From Anaerolineaceae bacterium (GTDB taxonomy: Bacteria; Chloroflexota; Anaerolineae; Aggregatilineales; Phototrophicaceae): DNA of 64,000 nucleotides. The number at the start of each line of letters is the position of its first letter. Positions within the stretch are counted from its first letter, which is position 1. The stretch covers positions 104,965 to 168,964 of the forward strand of contig WGMX01000016.1 in assembly GCA_016124855.1 (NCBI GenBank), given 5' to 3'. The position numbers and the translations under genes are program-made. The notes beneath the pieces are model-generated. The model searched no databases. It worked only from the letters and a program-made list of their open reading frames with translations, and was not told where the DNA came from. Positions 52,945 through 63,272 of this stretch are shown here, piece by piece.

Positions 52945-54252
52945 ATGAATTCAAATGGACAAGGGCTGGAAGAGACTGAATTGACGAATGAGTCTTCAGT
53001 AAGCGAACCAGCGCAGCCGGAAGCATCGAGTGAACTGACTCAAGCTGAAACTGCGCCACAGCAGACTGATGCTGCACCGGTTGATGAACCTTCCGCCACA
53101 GGAGAGACCTCGTCGGAAAGCGCGGATGCATCCGCACCGGCGGAAGGCGATTGGCTGGCTCAAGATACGTCTGACCTGAAGGGACCCAAGCGCGGCGATA
53201 TCATTGATGGTGTCGTCACAGCGACATCACCAACCGCGGTGTACGTCGATGTTGGAGCCAAAGGCGAGGGCGTCATCCCCGGTCGAGAACTCGAACGCAT
53301 GAACCGCGAAACACTTGATTTGCTTAAACCCGGCGCGAGCATCACCGTTTATGTAATTAATCCTCATTCACAGGATGGTGGGCCGCTGCTCTCGCTCAAC
53401 CGTGCCTTGGAAGAATTAGACTGGCGCCGCGCGGAAGAATATCGCGAGAGTCAGGAAGTCTATGAAAGCCATGTAGCAGGTTACAACAAGGGCGGCTTGA
53501 TTGTACGTTTTGGTCGGCTGCGTGGATTTGTGCCGCAGAGCCAGATCGGCAGTGACCGCCGCCGACTGCTCGATGGCGAAACCCCTGAAGAACGCTGGGG
53601 CAAGATGGTCAATGAAACCATCAGTATCAAAGTTATGGAAGTTGACCGTGCGCGTAACCGCCTGATTTTGTCCGAGCGCATGGCTGCCCGCGAGAGCCGT
53701 GAGAGCCGCAAAGAAGACCTCATCAGCCGTTTGCAGGTGGGCGAGGTACGGACAGGCCGCGTCGTCAGCTTAGTGGACTTCGGCGCGTTTGTGGACATCG
53801 GTGGCGCGGAAGGTTTGGTTCACCTGACCGAGCTCTCATGGAAGCATGTCACACATCCCAAAGAATTCTTGAAGGTCGGTCAAGAGGTCAAGGCTGAGGT
53901 TATCAGCATTGATCCTGAAAACAAGCGCATCGGCCTGAGCATGAAGCGCCAAGAGGCTGATCCTTGGGATACCGTCGCCATCAATTATCAAATTGGGCAG
54001 TTGGTGCAGGGCATTGTTACCAAGATGACCAAATTCGGTGCGTTCGTGCGCTTGGTAGATGTGCCAGAGATCGAAGGCTTGGTACATATATCTGAGCTTT
54101 CTGACCAGCGCGTGAATCATCCCCGTGAAGTGCTGCAAGAAGGCGAAACCGTAACCCTGCGCGTCGTGAAGATGGATATTGAAGACCGCCGTTTGGGTCT
54201 AAGCCTTAAGAAAGTCAACTCGGCTGAATACCTCGACATGGACTGGGGTTAG
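52945..54252 (+). CDS. rpsA: Ribosomal protein S1, four S1 domains
   Basis: 435 residues. An acidic, Ala/Glu/Ser-rich N-terminal tail (1-70) precedes four S1 OB-fold domains, at about 80-150, 165-240, 255-325 and 345-415. Domains 3 and 4 have the classic VDFGAFVDIGGAEGLVHLTELSW and KFGAFVRLVDVPEIEGLVHISEL sequences; domain 1 and 2 are diverged, as in S1 of Gram-positive and Chloroflexi type. It binds mRNA on the 30S subunit. GGAG lies 9 bases before the ATG; the frame is open further upstream, but the promoter at 52880-52908 rules that out. Confidence 0.93.
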   Translation: MNSNGQGLEETELTNESSVSEPAQPEASSELTQAETAPQQTDAAPVDEPSATGETSSESADASAPAEGDWLAQDTSDLKGPKRGDIIDGVVTATSPTAVYVDVGAKGEGVIPGRELERMNRETLDLLKPGASITVYVINPHSQDGGPLLSLNRALEELDWRRAEEYRESQEVYESHVAGYNKGGLIVRFGRLRGFVPQSQIGSDRRRLLDGETPEERWGKMVNETISIKVMEVDRARNRLILSERMAARESRESRKEDLISRLQVGEVRTGRVVSLVDFGAFVDIGGAEGLVHLTELSWKHVTHPKEFLKVGQEVKAEVISIDPENKRIGLSMKRQEADPWDTVAINYQIGQLVQGIVTKMTKFGAFVRLVDVPEIEGLVHISELSDQRVNHPREVLQEGETVTLRVVKMDIEDRRLGLSLKKVNSAEYLDMDWG

Positions 54253-54315
54253 CCTAGACCTATGAGTAGGTTGCCGTAATGGACACGGCATGGTATATGT
54301 CTATAGAGATGTTGC

Positions 54316-54345
54316 ACAGGGGGAGCAAAGAATGCTGCCCCCTGT
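54316..54345 (+). terminator. Terminator after rpsA
   Basis: ACAGGGGG-AGCA / TGCTGCCCCCTGT stem with one bulge, then TTTCATT. Confidence 0.75.
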
Positions 54346-54429
54346 TTCATTAAGGTTGATGTTCATTTAAGTTTTGTAATGTTTGAGTAAGGTCTAAAGG
54401 TTTCTAATAGAACATAGATATTGCATCAA

Positions 54430-54459
54430 TGTACACAGAAGCACTTGGCCTGTTATAAT
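54430..54459 (+). promoter_or_regulatory. Possible promoter of clpC copy 2
   Basis: TATAAT at 54454-54459 with a weak TGTACA at 54430-54435, 18 bases apart. No CtsR-type direct repeat was found in the leader. Confidence 0.5.
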
Positions 54460-54551
54460 GGATAAAATAAATTTAATACTTGTGGAAAAGAGACATCATC
54501 CAATCAGTCAGAAAGGTGGCTATCCGGCCACAGGTGGCGGAGGGATAAACC

Positions 54552-57053
54552 GTGCCAAACAATAAGATGGAACGTTTTACACAGCGCGCGCGACGGGTAC
54601 TCAGCCTCGCGCAAGAAGAAGCCGAGCGGCTGCGCCATAATTATATCGGGACTGAGCATTTACTGTTGGGATTATTACGCGAAGAAGGTGGCGTAGCTGG
54701 GCGTGTGCTGCGTGACCTCGGTTTGGAACAGCGTCGGGTCGAGGAGTTGGTTGAAGAACTAACCCGCGCCACCGCCCGAACCACCGCGACAACCGCCGAA
54801 CTTTCGCCCGGAACCAAGCGTGTCTTGGAACTGGCAGTTGATGAAGCCCGCCGCATGGGACATCACTACATCGGCACAGAACATCTGCTGCTCGGTTTGG
54901 TGCGCCAGTCGGAAGGCGTGGCGATTGATGTCTTGAAGCGTCTGGGTGTCAGCCCGGAGGAAGTGCGTCGGCAAACCCGCCGCGTCCTTCAAGAAAGCCC
55001 CGTCCAAACCAACACACCGCCTGAACCGCGAGATCAACGAACGGGGCCACGTACAAAAGAAGGTAAGACTCCGCTGGTTGACCAGCTGGCAACTGATCTG
55101 ACGGCCTTGGCTGAACAGGGCAAGCTCGATCCAGTCGTCGGCCGCGAAACCGAAATTGAACGCGTCATCCAAATTTTGAGCCGCCGTCGTAAGAACAATC
55201 CGGCGCTCATTGGTGAACCGGGTGTCGGCAAAACTGCCATTGTCGAAGGACTTGCACAACGCATCGTCATGGGCGAAACACCCAAGCCGCTGCTGGGCAA
55301 ACGTGTCCTCCAACTCGATGTCGGTTCATTGGTCGCTGGTACGATGTATCGTGGTCAATTTGAAGAACGCCTCAAGCGCGTTATTGAAGAACTGAAATCC
55401 TCGGATAGCATTCTGTTCATTGATGAAGTTCACATGTTGGTCGGCGCGGGCAGCGCAGGCAGCAGCGTAGACGCGGCAAATATTCTCAAGCCAGCACTCT
55501 CACGCGGTGAGCTGCAATGTATCGGTGCGACAACCCTCGATGAATATCGCAAACACATCGAGAGTGATCCGGCACTTGAACGCCGTTTCCAGCAAATTTT
55601 GGTGGACGAACCCTCAGTTGAGGAAACCATCGAAATTCTGCAAGGGATCAAGATTCCTTATCAAGAACATCACAACGTCGAAATTACCGACGAAGCGATT
55701 GAAGCCGCTGCTAACCTATCAGCCCGCTATGTTCCTGATCGTTTCCTGCCCGATAAAGCCATTGACCTGATCGACGAAGGTGCAGCTCGTCTGCGCATGT
55801 ACAAGAGTCCAGAAGCCGCGCAGGTTCGTAAGGCCGAGCGTGATCTTGCCCAAATCGAAGAAGATTTGGAAATGATGGAAAAGGACGATCCGCAGAGCGA
55901 AGAAGTCTTCGGGCTGAAAGTCCAGCGCGATAACCTGCGCGAAGTGTTGGATGAATTCCGCTCCAACTGGAATACCGAAACTAACCAACCGCGCCTCGGC
56001 GAAGATGATGTGGCCGAAGTCGTCTCGATGTGGACAGGTATTCCGATCATGCGTATCGCCGGTGAAGAAAGCGAACGCTTGATGGCGATGGAAAACGCGC
56101 TGCACAAGCGTATTGTTGGTCAGCACGAAGCGATTGAGGCCATTAGTAAGGCCGTCCGCCGCGCCCGTGCCGGCTTGAAAGACCCTCGCCGTCCCATTGG
56201 TTCGTTCATGTTCCTTGGCCCGACGGGTGTCGGTAAGACCGAACTCACCAAGACGCTGGCCGAGTTCCTGTTCGGCAGCGAAGAAGCCCTTATCCAATTG
56301 GATATGAGCGAATTCATGGAACGCCACTCGGTTGCCCGTTTGGTCGGTGCGCCTCCCGGTTATGTCGGTTATGAGGATGCGGGTCAGTTGACGGAAGCCA
56401 TCCGCCGCCGTCCCTACAGCATTGTCGTCTTTGACGAAATCGAGAAGGCCCATCCCGAAGCTTTTAACATGCTCCTGCAAATGATGGAAGAAGGTCAGTT
56501 GACCGACGCGCGTGGTCGCACCGTCAACTTCCGTAACGCTATCATCATCATGACCAGTAACGTCGGCGCAGATACCATCAAGCGTGGGCCAGTCTTGGGC
56601 TTCGATATGCCCAAGGATGATGCCAAGGCCGAGAAGCAGCTTTATGATGAAATGAAGAAGGGTGTGATGGATCAGGTACGGCGCACCTTCCGTCCTGAAT
56701 TCCTGAACCGTGTGGACGCGACTATCATCTTCCGTGCTTTGACCCGCGAAGAAATCAAGGAAATCGTTGACCTCGAATTGCATAAGGTCAGCGAACGCCT
56801 GATTGAGCACGCCATCACCTTGGATGTGACTGAAGCCGCTCGCGATTGGCTGGCGGTCAAGGGTTATGATCCAGAATTTGGCGCTCGTCCACTGCGCCGC
56901 TTAATCCAGAACGAGATCGAAGACGCCATGTCCGACGGCATTCTGGCAGGCAAGTTTAAGATTGGCAACGAAGTCCGCGTTACAACTGGCGAGGACGGCG
57001 AACTGATTTTGGAACCAGTTGAAGAACCGGCCGCCGCGACACCAGAAGGTTAA
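54552..57053 (+). CDS. clpC: ClpC-type AAA+ unfoldase, copy 2
   Basis: 833 residues. Clp repeats (1-150; note [30 protein letters not shown]), D1 (Walker A GEPGVGKT), middle region with UVR-like segment, D2 ([29 protein letters not shown]). The LGF tripeptide after GPV (RGPVLGF) marks ClpP docking. The start is GTG at 54552, 7 bases behind GGAGGG; the inner ATG at 54567 has no site. It is the more typical ClpC of the two in the window. A hairpin (GTGGC...GCCAC) sits in its leader just before the ribosome site. Confidence 0.94.
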   Translation: MPNNKMERFTQRARRVLSLAQEEAERLRHNYIGTEHLLLGLLREEGGVAGRVLRDLGLEQRRVEELVEELTRATARTTATTAELSPGTKRVLELAVDEARRMGHHYIGTEHLLLGLVRQSEGVAIDVLKRLGVSPEEVRRQTRRVLQESPVQTNTPPEPRDQRTGPRTKEGKTPLVDQLATDLTALAEQGKLDPVVGRETEIERVIQILSRRRKNNPALIGEPGVGKTAIVEGLAQRIVMGETPKPLLGKRVLQLDVGSLVAGTMYRGQFEERLKRVIEELKSSDSILFIDEVHMLVGAGSAGSSVDAANILKPALSRGELQCIGATTLDEYRKHIESDPALERRFQQILVDEPSVEETIEILQGIKIPYQEHHNVEITDEAIEAAANLSARYVPDRFLPDKAIDLIDEGAARLRMYKSPEAAQVRKAERDLAQIEEDLEMMEKDDPQSEEVFGLKVQRDNLREVLDEFRSNWNTETNQPRLGEDDVAEVVSMWTGIPIMRIAGEESERLMAMENALHKRIVGQHEAIEAISKAVRRARAGLKDPRRPIGSFMFLGPTGVGKTELTKTLAEFLFGSEEALIQLDMSEFMERHSVARLVGAPPGYVGYEDAGQLTEAIRRRPYSIVVFDEIEKAHPEAFNMLLQMMEEGQLTDARGRTVNFRNAIIIMTSNVGADTIKRGPVLGFDMPKDDAKAEKQLYDEMKKGVMDQVRRTFRPEFLNRVDATIIFRALTREEIKEIVDLELHKVSERLIEHAITLDVTEAARDWLAVKGYDPEFGARPLRRLIQNEIEDAMSDGILAGKFKIGNEVRVTTGEDGELILEPVEEPAAATPEG

Positions 57054-57085
57054 TAAGTCGCTAGTTTCTAGCGGTTAGTCTATAG

Positions 57086-57118
57086 AAAAGGCCATTTGGA
57101 AACGAATGGCCTTTTTTT
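57086..57118 (+). terminator. Intrinsic terminator after clpC copy 2
   Basis: AAAAGGCCATT / AATGGCCTTTT 11-bp stem followed by a T-run. Confidence 0.88.
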
Positions 57119-57140
57119 GTAATTAAAAGTATTAGAGAGG

Positions 57141-58265
57141 TTATCTGCTAGCATATAAGCGGCGCTTGAGAGCCATTAAGAGATTGCTACGCTTGGTTTT
57201 AGAAGGTGGGGGATTCAATGACCGCAAATTAGTTTCTATAGTGTTTCTGATCTGCGTATCAACCCGCTCCAATAAGGCTTCGAGTACGGGCACAGCCCGT
57301 TTATCGCCGAGGACGGCAAACGCATAACTGTAATTTGCTAAAATGCTTGGATCATTTTCATACAAAATATTAGCCATAAGCGCATCTACTGCTTCGGTGC
57401 TTTTCATCTTGGTGAAGGCATAGGTAACTGCATAGCGATCCCATTGATCACCATTTTGAAGTAACCAAGTGAAGTATGAAATCACCTGTGGTTCGGAATA
57501 ATTACCCAGTACATGAATAGCACTACTCCGAGCCAAATTCCCATATTGATTAGGCAAGTTCGGTTTGCTGGTCAGCAGACGTAGAAGTTCATCACGGATA
57601 CGAGGGTCATGGAATTTATCGAGTAGGTGTGCTGCCTCGAAAGGTATCCGCGACGTTGCCGTTGACCACCACTGATCAATAGCTGTCAAAACGGGTTCGA
57701 TGATTTCTGCATCTCTGACACCCGCTAGCGCTATGCTTGCCATAAAGCTGGTCATCTCATCTTCGGATGCGAGTAGGTATAGCAGCTCATAAATGATTGG
57801 CTGCCCATCCATCCTGCCGATTGTGTCACTCGCTAACATCCGGCAAGGATGATTTGCATCTTTTACAATCGGCAACAAGACCGCTAATGCACGACCATCG
57901 TTGCACGATTCTAATGCTCTAATAAGAAGGTCTTTACGTGGAAATTCAGGATTTTTGAGCAGTGTTTCTAAAATGGGTGCGGTGCTGGTGTTCGGAAACG
58001 TAATCAGATGTTGAACCGCAGCTAGCATCACACTATTTGAAGAGTCGCTCAAAGCTTTATGCGTAATCGAAATATGACCGGGAGGTAAATTACGCGCCAG
58101 ATACTTTAGAACGGCAACACGAACCTCACTGTTTCCAGCTTCATATAGTCGATCTAGTTGTTCCAATGGCAACATATGCTGCCCAATAAGCTGTAAGCCT
58201 CGCGCTACGATTGCTGGCTGAGGAGAATCCAGCAATCGCAGCATATCATCTATATGGGTTTGCAT
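57141..58265 (-). CDS. HEAT-repeat protein
   Basis: About 374 residues made of about ten helical HEAT units (for example EVRVAVLKYLARNLPP, MASIALAGVRDAEIIEPVL), an adaptor scaffold. The C-terminus is basic (KTKRSNLLMALKRRLYASR). Its ATG at 58265 overlaps the stop of the SH3b hydrolase gene (TGATG), so the two are translationally coupled. That coupling suggests a shared process. Confidence 0.82.
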   Translation of the reverse strand: MQTHIDDMLRLLDSPQPAIVARGLQLIGQHMLPLEQLDRLYEAGNSEVRVAVLKYLARNLPPGHISITHKALSDSSNSVMLAAVQHLITFPNTSTAPILETLLKNPEFPRKDLLIRALESCNDGRALAVLLPIVKDANHPCRMLASDTIGRMDGQPIIYELLYLLASEDEMTSFMASIALAGVRDAEIIEPVLTAIDQWWSTATSRIPFEAAHLLDKFHDPRIRDELLRLLTSKPNLPNQYGNLARSSAIHVLGNYSEPQVISYFTWLLQNGDQWDRYAVTYAFTKMKSTEAVDALMANILYENDPSILANYSYAFAVLGDKRAVPVLEALLERVDTQIRNTIETNLRSLNPPPSKTKRSNLLMALKRRLYASR

Positions 58266-59524
58266 CAAACTGGATTCCGCACCTGAACGATCTTTCCGTT
58301 GATATTGACGTTCCCGTTGGCATCACCCTGCAAATTCCAATCATTCGCTGCCACCAGATTCACCCAGAAATCGCCGCGTTTCTGCATTCCCGGCAAATTA
58401 AGTTTGGCTGCCAGCGCGTACAGATTATCTTTCCGGTTTTGTGCCAGCTTAGTAAGGAACTGCTGTTCAGTCACACCATTCTCACCCACGCGTGATTTGC
58501 TCGGCACACCGAGATCAGTTTCAGTCTTGGGTATGAGGAAGTTGTACTTGCCATGCTGAATCGCCATGTCGAAGATGAGCGCGTAACCAAGCGCTGATTG
58601 GATATTGCGTGGTGCGATACTTAACCCAATCACATCGCCCCAATAACTTTCAGTGGTGACTTGATCCTGAATAGCTTGCATAATCGGATCAGCTGCCGCA
58701 GTTTTGCAAAGAGTCTTCAAGCCATCATCCTTACGCAAACTCTCATCTTTGGCGTTGATGCGTGGCAAGTATCCGCGTAAACCATCGACAGTCGGGCCGC
58801 TGGCTTGGTTGATGAAGCGCGTAATCACGGTGATAAAACTGCCCGCCGCCAAAGTGAATTGAAAGCGCCCATAACTGATGATGCCGCTGTCATACGTTTG
58901 ATAAGTCGCATAACCGCCACCTTCAAAGGCTGAAGTGATGGCAAATGCCGCACGGCGTACCCGATCCAGCGAACCGACATTTGGCGCGGCAGGAGATGTG
59001 GGCGCAGTGGGCGCACTCGGTGTGGCTGGAGTCGGCGCAGGAGGTGTAACGGGCGTTGCTGGTGTGGGGGTTGTAGCAGCAGGCGCAGGTGGCGCGACGG
59101 GCGCTGCCGTAGCAGTTGTTGATGGCGCGGCAGGTGTAGTCGGAGTGTTAGATACCACGCCAACTGGGGCAATGGGTGTACTCAAACCGGGCGGTGGTGG
59201 TGTGGTACGTGTCAAACTGCCTGCCAGAGTCGCCTGTGTGACCACCGGATAACCAAAGCGTGAGCCATCCCCTTGAACAGTAACCAGATCGTCCCGCATC
59301 CAACCGGTTTGACCGCCGGGAAGGGTACAGCGCAGCCATTGGTAAGTGCGTCCTTGGAGCTGCGTATTTTGGTCATCAGCGCGCACTTCCAGAACCGGCA
59401 GGTTAGCCGTCCCAACAGCCAGTTCAATAAGCTTGGTATAACTCGTATTCGGGCCAGTACGCACATTGATAATATTGCTGGAAGGAATGCCGCGCACAGT
59501 AACTAAAAAAGGAGAACCTGACAT
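58265..59524 (-). CDS. SH3b protein with lysozyme-fold (chitosanase-like) C-terminal domain
   Basis: 419 residues. No signal peptide: it starts directly with an SH3b domain (INVRTGPNTSYTKLIELAVGT...GQTGWMRDDLV, about 10-80). A long Pro/Ala/Thr linker (about 105-185) leads to a helical domain (190-400) with AITSAFEGGGYATYQTYDSGIISYGRFQF, whose Glu and following Asp/Gly pattern resembles GH46 chitosanase/lysozyme-fold enzymes. It likely cuts a cell-wall or polymer glycan; activity is not proven. Upstream partner of the HEAT gene. Confidence 0.72.
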   Translation of the reverse strand: MSGSPFLVTVRGIPSSNIINVRTGPNTSYTKLIELAVGTANLPVLEVRADDQNTQLQGRTYQWLRCTLPGGQTGWMRDDLVTVQGDGSRFGYPVVTQATLAGSLTRTTPPPPGLSTPIAPVGVVSNTPTTPAAPSTTATAAPVAPPAPAATTPTPATPVTPPAPTPATPSAPTAPTSPAAPNVGSLDRVRRAAFAITSAFEGGGYATYQTYDSGIISYGRFQFTLAAGSFITVITRFINQASGPTVDGLRGYLPRINAKDESLRKDDGLKTLCKTAAADPIMQAIQDQVTTESYWGDVIGLSIAPRNIQSALGYALIFDMAIQHGKYNFLIPKTETDLGVPSKSRVGENGVTEQQFLTKLAQNRKDNLYALAAKLNLPGMQKRGDFWVNLVAANDWNLQGDANGNVNINGKIVQVRNPV

Positions 59525-59774
59525 TTTAAAAGCCTTTTAGCGATTAGCCGTTAGTTGGAAGCGACACAAGTAAATAATTTGGTAAGCCTATGATGCGAAT
59601 AATTGTCTTTTGTAGGAACGGGATAATGACCTTTAACTTGTTAATCCGGAATACCCACTTTAGGGGCAGAATATATTCCGCCCGTATGGCTCCCTTCCCC
59701 TGTTATCTATAGGCTATCAGCAGAGTGAGCCTGCGAACGTTGCTGATGTGGGTTGGGGTTAGGCGTATCTCTAC

Positions 59775-61220
59775 TTACCGTTTGAACAGAGCGACATCAT
59801 CCATCACACCGCTGCGGATATTTGCCCAACCAATGAACTGTGAACTCTTGGATGCACGGCTCTCAAGGTGGAGATGTCGCGCTTCCGAGTTACCGGTGTT
59901 ACCACACAGGCCGATTTGCTGACCGGGTGTGAGCACCTGTCCGTCATTGACCGTCTTTTGAGCCAGATGGGCATACATCACACCCATAGCCGCTTGATCG
60001 CCGAAGCCGCGTGCTGCTAATAAGCTGCGGGTGGATTGCGGCAGTTGATCGCTGGTGTACCACACAATAACATAAGTGCCGTAACCATATCCCCAAGCGG
60101 GATCACTAACGATAGCCGGATCGCCAATTTGATAGCCATTCGAAGCCGCGTTGGGTTTGTCAGGCGTACACTTGGCGCAAACATTAGTTTTGACGACCGT
60201 ACCGCCGTTTGGCCCACAGTAAATCGGAATGTCGGCTGATGCGCCTAAATCCCAGCCATCATGTTGTACTAAACCTTGATCCATATTCGGCGGCATATTG
60301 TAACCGCGCACCCACCAATAATCATCTTTCATCGGCACGGGATAAAGATCAGTTGGCAGTCCAAAAGTGGTCGTGTCGCCATCATACGTCACGAGGTCTT
60401 CACGAATCCAAACCGATTGTCCCGCGTTGCTGACCCTGAACCAGCGATACTGCTGTCCGGCATTTTCCCGCTGCACTTCCAGAATGGGATAACGTCCATT
60501 GCGATTGAGCAGCGCGCCTGTACGCGCAAAAGTGGTGCTTGGGCCAGTCCGGGTCGGTGCTGATCCCATTGTTTTGATAATCGCGGTCGGCTGGTTCGTC
60601 GGTGCTGCAGGCACAGGTGCGACCGGTGCCGGTGCTGACGGTTGTGGAACCGGCGCAGCAGGTGCAGTCGGAGCAGCGGGCGAGGTTGTCGTCACAGGTA
60701 TAACCACTGGAACCACAACTACGGCTGGTGAAGCGGGCGCGGGCGGAGTCACAGGTGTCACCGTCACCGGTATAACAGGCTGGGTAGGCGTTGAAGGCTG
60801 GGTTGGTGCAGTCGGAACCGTCGGTGCAGCGGGCGCAACCGGAGCAGTCGGCACCACGCCAACCGGTGCGATAGGCGTGGACGGAACATTAGGTACAAAC
60901 GAACGGATGATGTTCCCCGCTACAGTCGGTGTAGTCACTATCCCGTAGCCAAAGCTCGTGCCATCACCACTGATGGTTAGCAAATCATCGCGCGTCCATC
61001 CGATTTGCCCGTTGGGATATTGGAGGCGAAGCCATTGGTAGGTTCTACCTTGGATATTGGTGCCTTGTTCATCCGGTCGGACTTCTAAGACAAGTAAATT
61101 CGGTGTGCCGACGGCGATTTCAAACATTGGCGGATCGTAATTGGTGCTGGGTCCCGTACGTACTTTGACGGTTGGGCGCGATGGAATACCGCTGACATAG
61201 GCTACTAATGGGTTCGACAT
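59775..61220 (-). CDS. SH3b protein with two SH3b domains and an M23 peptidase domain
   Basis: 481 residues, also without a signal peptide. An SH3b domain (1-95), a Pro/Ala/Thr/Val linker (115-215), a second SH3b domain (220-295), and an M23/LytM peptidase domain (about 320-480): HDGWDLGA gives the first His and Asp ligands, and GNSEARHLHLES the HxH pair; the Zn site appears complete. AAGGAG precedes the ATG by 9 bases. Its N-terminal SH3b domain is closely related to that of the neighbour, as both carry TYQWLR and GWxRDDL. 250 bases lie between the two genes. Confidence 0.83.
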   Translation of the reverse strand: MSNPLVAYVSGIPSRPTVKVRTGPSTNYDPPMFEIAVGTPNLLVLEVRPDEQGTNIQGRTYQWLRLQYPNGQIGWTRDDLLTISGDGTSFGYGIVTTPTVAGNIIRSFVPNVPSTPIAPVGVVPTAPVAPAAPTVPTAPTQPSTPTQPVIPVTVTPVTPPAPASPAVVVVPVVIPVTTTSPAAPTAPAAPVPQPSAPAPVAPVPAAPTNQPTAIIKTMGSAPTRTGPSTTFARTGALLNRNGRYPILEVQRENAGQQYRWFRVSNAGQSVWIREDLVTYDGDTTTFGLPTDLYPVPMKDDYWWVRGYNMPPNMDQGLVQHDGWDLGASADIPIYCGPNGGTVVKTNVCAKCTPDKPNAASNGYQIGDPAIVSDPAWGYGYGTYVIVWYTSDQLPQSTRSLLAARGFGDQAAMGVMYAHLAQKTVNDGQVLTPGQQIGLCGNTGNSEARHLHLESRASKSSQFIGWANIRSGVMDDVALFKR

Positions 61221-61347
61221 GATCAAAATCTCCTTCAGTTGCTAAATTGAGCATACAGCAACTACCCATTACGGGCAACTTAATGAATAGGGGAAATAGG
61301 GCAATCGGCAGTCGAACGCCGGCCAAATCCCAGTAATTGAATCATGA

Positions 61348-61376
61348 TTCGATTTTTAAGAGTTTTCGAGTACAAT
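61348..61376 (+). promoter_or_regulatory. etfBA promoter
   Basis: TTCGAT (61348-61353) and TACAAT (61371-61376) with 17 bases between. Confidence 0.55.
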
Positions 61377-61419
61377 AAGCGCTAAAGTGCTATTGAAAGA
61401 ATTGAAGGAGGGTTTTACC

Positions 61420-62199
61420 TTGCATGTTGTTGTTTTTACTCGTAGTACGCCGGATACAGCGGCGAAAGTAGAAGTCGGTGCTAACGGTGTAGTGGGTTGG
61501 GGTGACGCGGCAACCGTCGTCAATCCTTGGGACGAATATGCGCTCGAAGAAGGCATCGTACAGGCGAAAAATGCGGGCGGCAAAGCAACTGTGGTTGCCG
61601 TTGGCTCGGAATTTAATAATGAGTCGCTCAAACACAGTTTGGCGATGGGTATCGATGATGCCGTGCGTGTGTGGGATGCCTCACTCGAAGGCACAGACAG
61701 CTTAGCCTTTGCGACGGTCGCGGCTGCGGCGGTCAAGAAGATGGGCGATGTTGATCTGGTCATTTGTGGCAAGGAAAGTGTCGATGTCGGCACCGATCAG
61801 CACATTTATCAGACCGCTCGTAAGCTCGGTTGGACGATGTTGAGCTATGTCTCCAAGATTTTGGAGATAGATTACAATGCCAAAACCATCAAAGTGGAGC
61901 GCTTGCTGGAACAGGGCAAACAGGTCGTTACCAGTAAACTCCCTGCCGTCATCAGTGTGATGAAAGACATTAATGAACCGCGTTATCCGTCGTTCATTGG
62001 CATCCGCAAAGCATCGAAGGCGGTTATCCCCGAATGGTCATTGACTGATTTGGGCGTGGCGCTGCCCGCAACTCAGGCGAAGGTTAGCAAGTTCATGAAC
62101 CTGCCACCTAAGAATGTTCAGGTTGAATTAATTGATGGTACGCCGGAAGAACAGGCGGCTAAATTAGTGGATCGCCTGTTGGAAGAGAAGGTGCTGTAA
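61420..62199 (+). CDS. etfB: Electron transfer flavoprotein beta subunit
   Basis: 259 residues, starting at TTG (61420), because a perfect GGAGGG lies 7 bases upstream; the frame extends back to 61387 but that region has no such site. It begins HVVVFTRSTPD and contains WGDAATVVNPWDEYALEEGI and CGKESVDVGTDQHIYQTARKLGW, typical EtfB segments, including the AMP-binding region. It forms a heterodimer with EtfA and carries electrons from acyl-CoA dehydrogenases or similar enzymes. Confidence 0.93.
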   Translation: MHVVVFTRSTPDTAAKVEVGANGVVGWGDAATVVNPWDEYALEEGIVQAKNAGGKATVVAVGSEFNNESLKHSLAMGIDDAVRVWDASLEGTDSLAFATVAAAAVKKMGDVDLVICGKESVDVGTDQHIYQTARKLGWTMLSYVSKILEIDYNAKTIKVERLLEQGKQVVTSKLPAVISVMKDINEPRYPSFIGIRKASKAVIPEWSLTDLGVALPATQAKVSKFMNLPPKNVQVELIDGTPEEQAAKLVDRLLEEKVL

Positions 62200-62201
62200 T
62201 T

Positions 62202-63236
62202 ATGAGCGCAGTTTATGTGTGGATCGAAACCTTTAAGGGCAAAGCGCTGAACAGCAGTTGGGAAGCCTTAGGTGCGGGTAAAACAGTGGCTGCGGCCTTG
62301 AACGTGCCGTTGACAGCGTTAGTCTTTGGCGAAAATGCAGGCACTGTAGCAGCCGAAGCTGGAACGCATGGCGCGGATAAAGTGCTTGTTTCCGAAGATG
62401 CGACCCTCAACGGTTTTCGTCTGGAACCTTATGCAGCCCTGTTGAGCAAATTGGTCGCCGATAACAAACCGAGAGCCGTACTAGCAATCGGCACAACGCG
62501 CGGACGTGAACTCCTCGCAGCCTCAGCCGCCGATACCGACAGCGGCCTTATCACCGAAGCCACCAGTATTGAAGTGCAAGCTGATGGCGCAATCAAGGTG
62601 ACGCGTCCGGTGTATGCGGGCAAAATCATCAGCGAGGCTGTTGGAAGCGCAGCCGGTACTCAGTTCGTCACACTGCGTGGACGTGCCTTTAAACCCGTTG
62701 AAGGTGCTGGCACAGCGGAAGTCACAACAGTGCCAGCCGTTTTAGCCGAAGCCGATATTGCCACCAAGGTCGAAGGTTTTGAGGAAGAAGTCGGCACAGT
62801 CAACCTGACCGACGCGGCGATTATCGTCAGTGGTGGACGGGCGATGGCGAACAATCCCAAAGATGCACCAGCCGGTTCAGGCGATGCAGCCGTATGGAAA
62901 GCCAAGGATGGTTTCGCCAATACCATTCAACCGCTTGCAGATGTTCTCGGCGCGGCAGTCGGTGCGAGTCGTGCGGCAGTCGATGCTGGTTATATCTCCT
63001 ACGCCCATCAGGTCGGTCAAACCGGTAAGAGTGTCGCCCCTGACTTGTATATTGCAGCAGGTATCTCCGGCGCAATTCAGCATCAAGCCGGTATGCGCAC
63101 CAGTAAGGTGATTGTCGCCATCAACAAAGACGCTGAAGCACCAATCTTCAAGCTGGCACGTTATGGCTTGGTCGGTGATCTTTACAACATCATCCCGGCA
63201 TTGACTGCCGAGTTGAAGAAGCGTCTGGGAAAGTAA
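62202..63236 (+). CDS. etfA: Electron transfer flavoprotein alpha subunit
   Basis: 344 residues, starting 2 bases after etfB. The C-terminal FAD domain carries the signature GASRAAVDAGYISYAHQVGQ, then GKSVAPDLYIAAGISGAIQH. The N-terminal domain is of the usual alpha/beta fold. It binds FAD and passes electrons to ETF oxidoreductase or the quinone pool. No ETF-QO, FixC or bifurcating dehydrogenase gene is adjacent, so its partner is unknown. Confidence 0.94.
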   Translation: MSAVYVWIETFKGKALNSSWEALGAGKTVAAALNVPLTALVFGENAGTVAAEAGTHGADKVLVSEDATLNGFRLEPYAALLSKLVADNKPRAVLAIGTTRGRELLAASAADTDSGLITEATSIEVQADGAIKVTRPVYAGKIISEAVGSAAGTQFVTLRGRAFKPVEGAGTAEVTTVPAVLAEADIATKVEGFEEEVGTVNLTDAAIIVSGGRAMANNPKDAPAGSGDAAVWKAKDGFANTIQPLADVLGAAVGASRAAVDAGYISYAHQVGQTGKSVAPDLYIAAGISGAIQHQAGMRTSKVIVAINKDAEAPIFKLARYGLVGDLYNIIPALTAELKKRLGK

Positions 63237-63272
63237 TTCGTCAAGTTTAATTCACTGCATCAAAAATTGTGG

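Noticed and set aside
55719..56810. Long antisense open frame of 363 codons inside clpC copy 2
   Set aside because: It is a shadow of the conserved ClpC frame, rich in repeated His/Gln/Asp patterns, with no ribosome site or recognisable domain.
60499..60948. Gly/Ala/Val-rich open frame opposite the SH3b-M23 gene
   Set aside because: It is the complement of the Pro/Ala/Thr linker codons, a common artefact.
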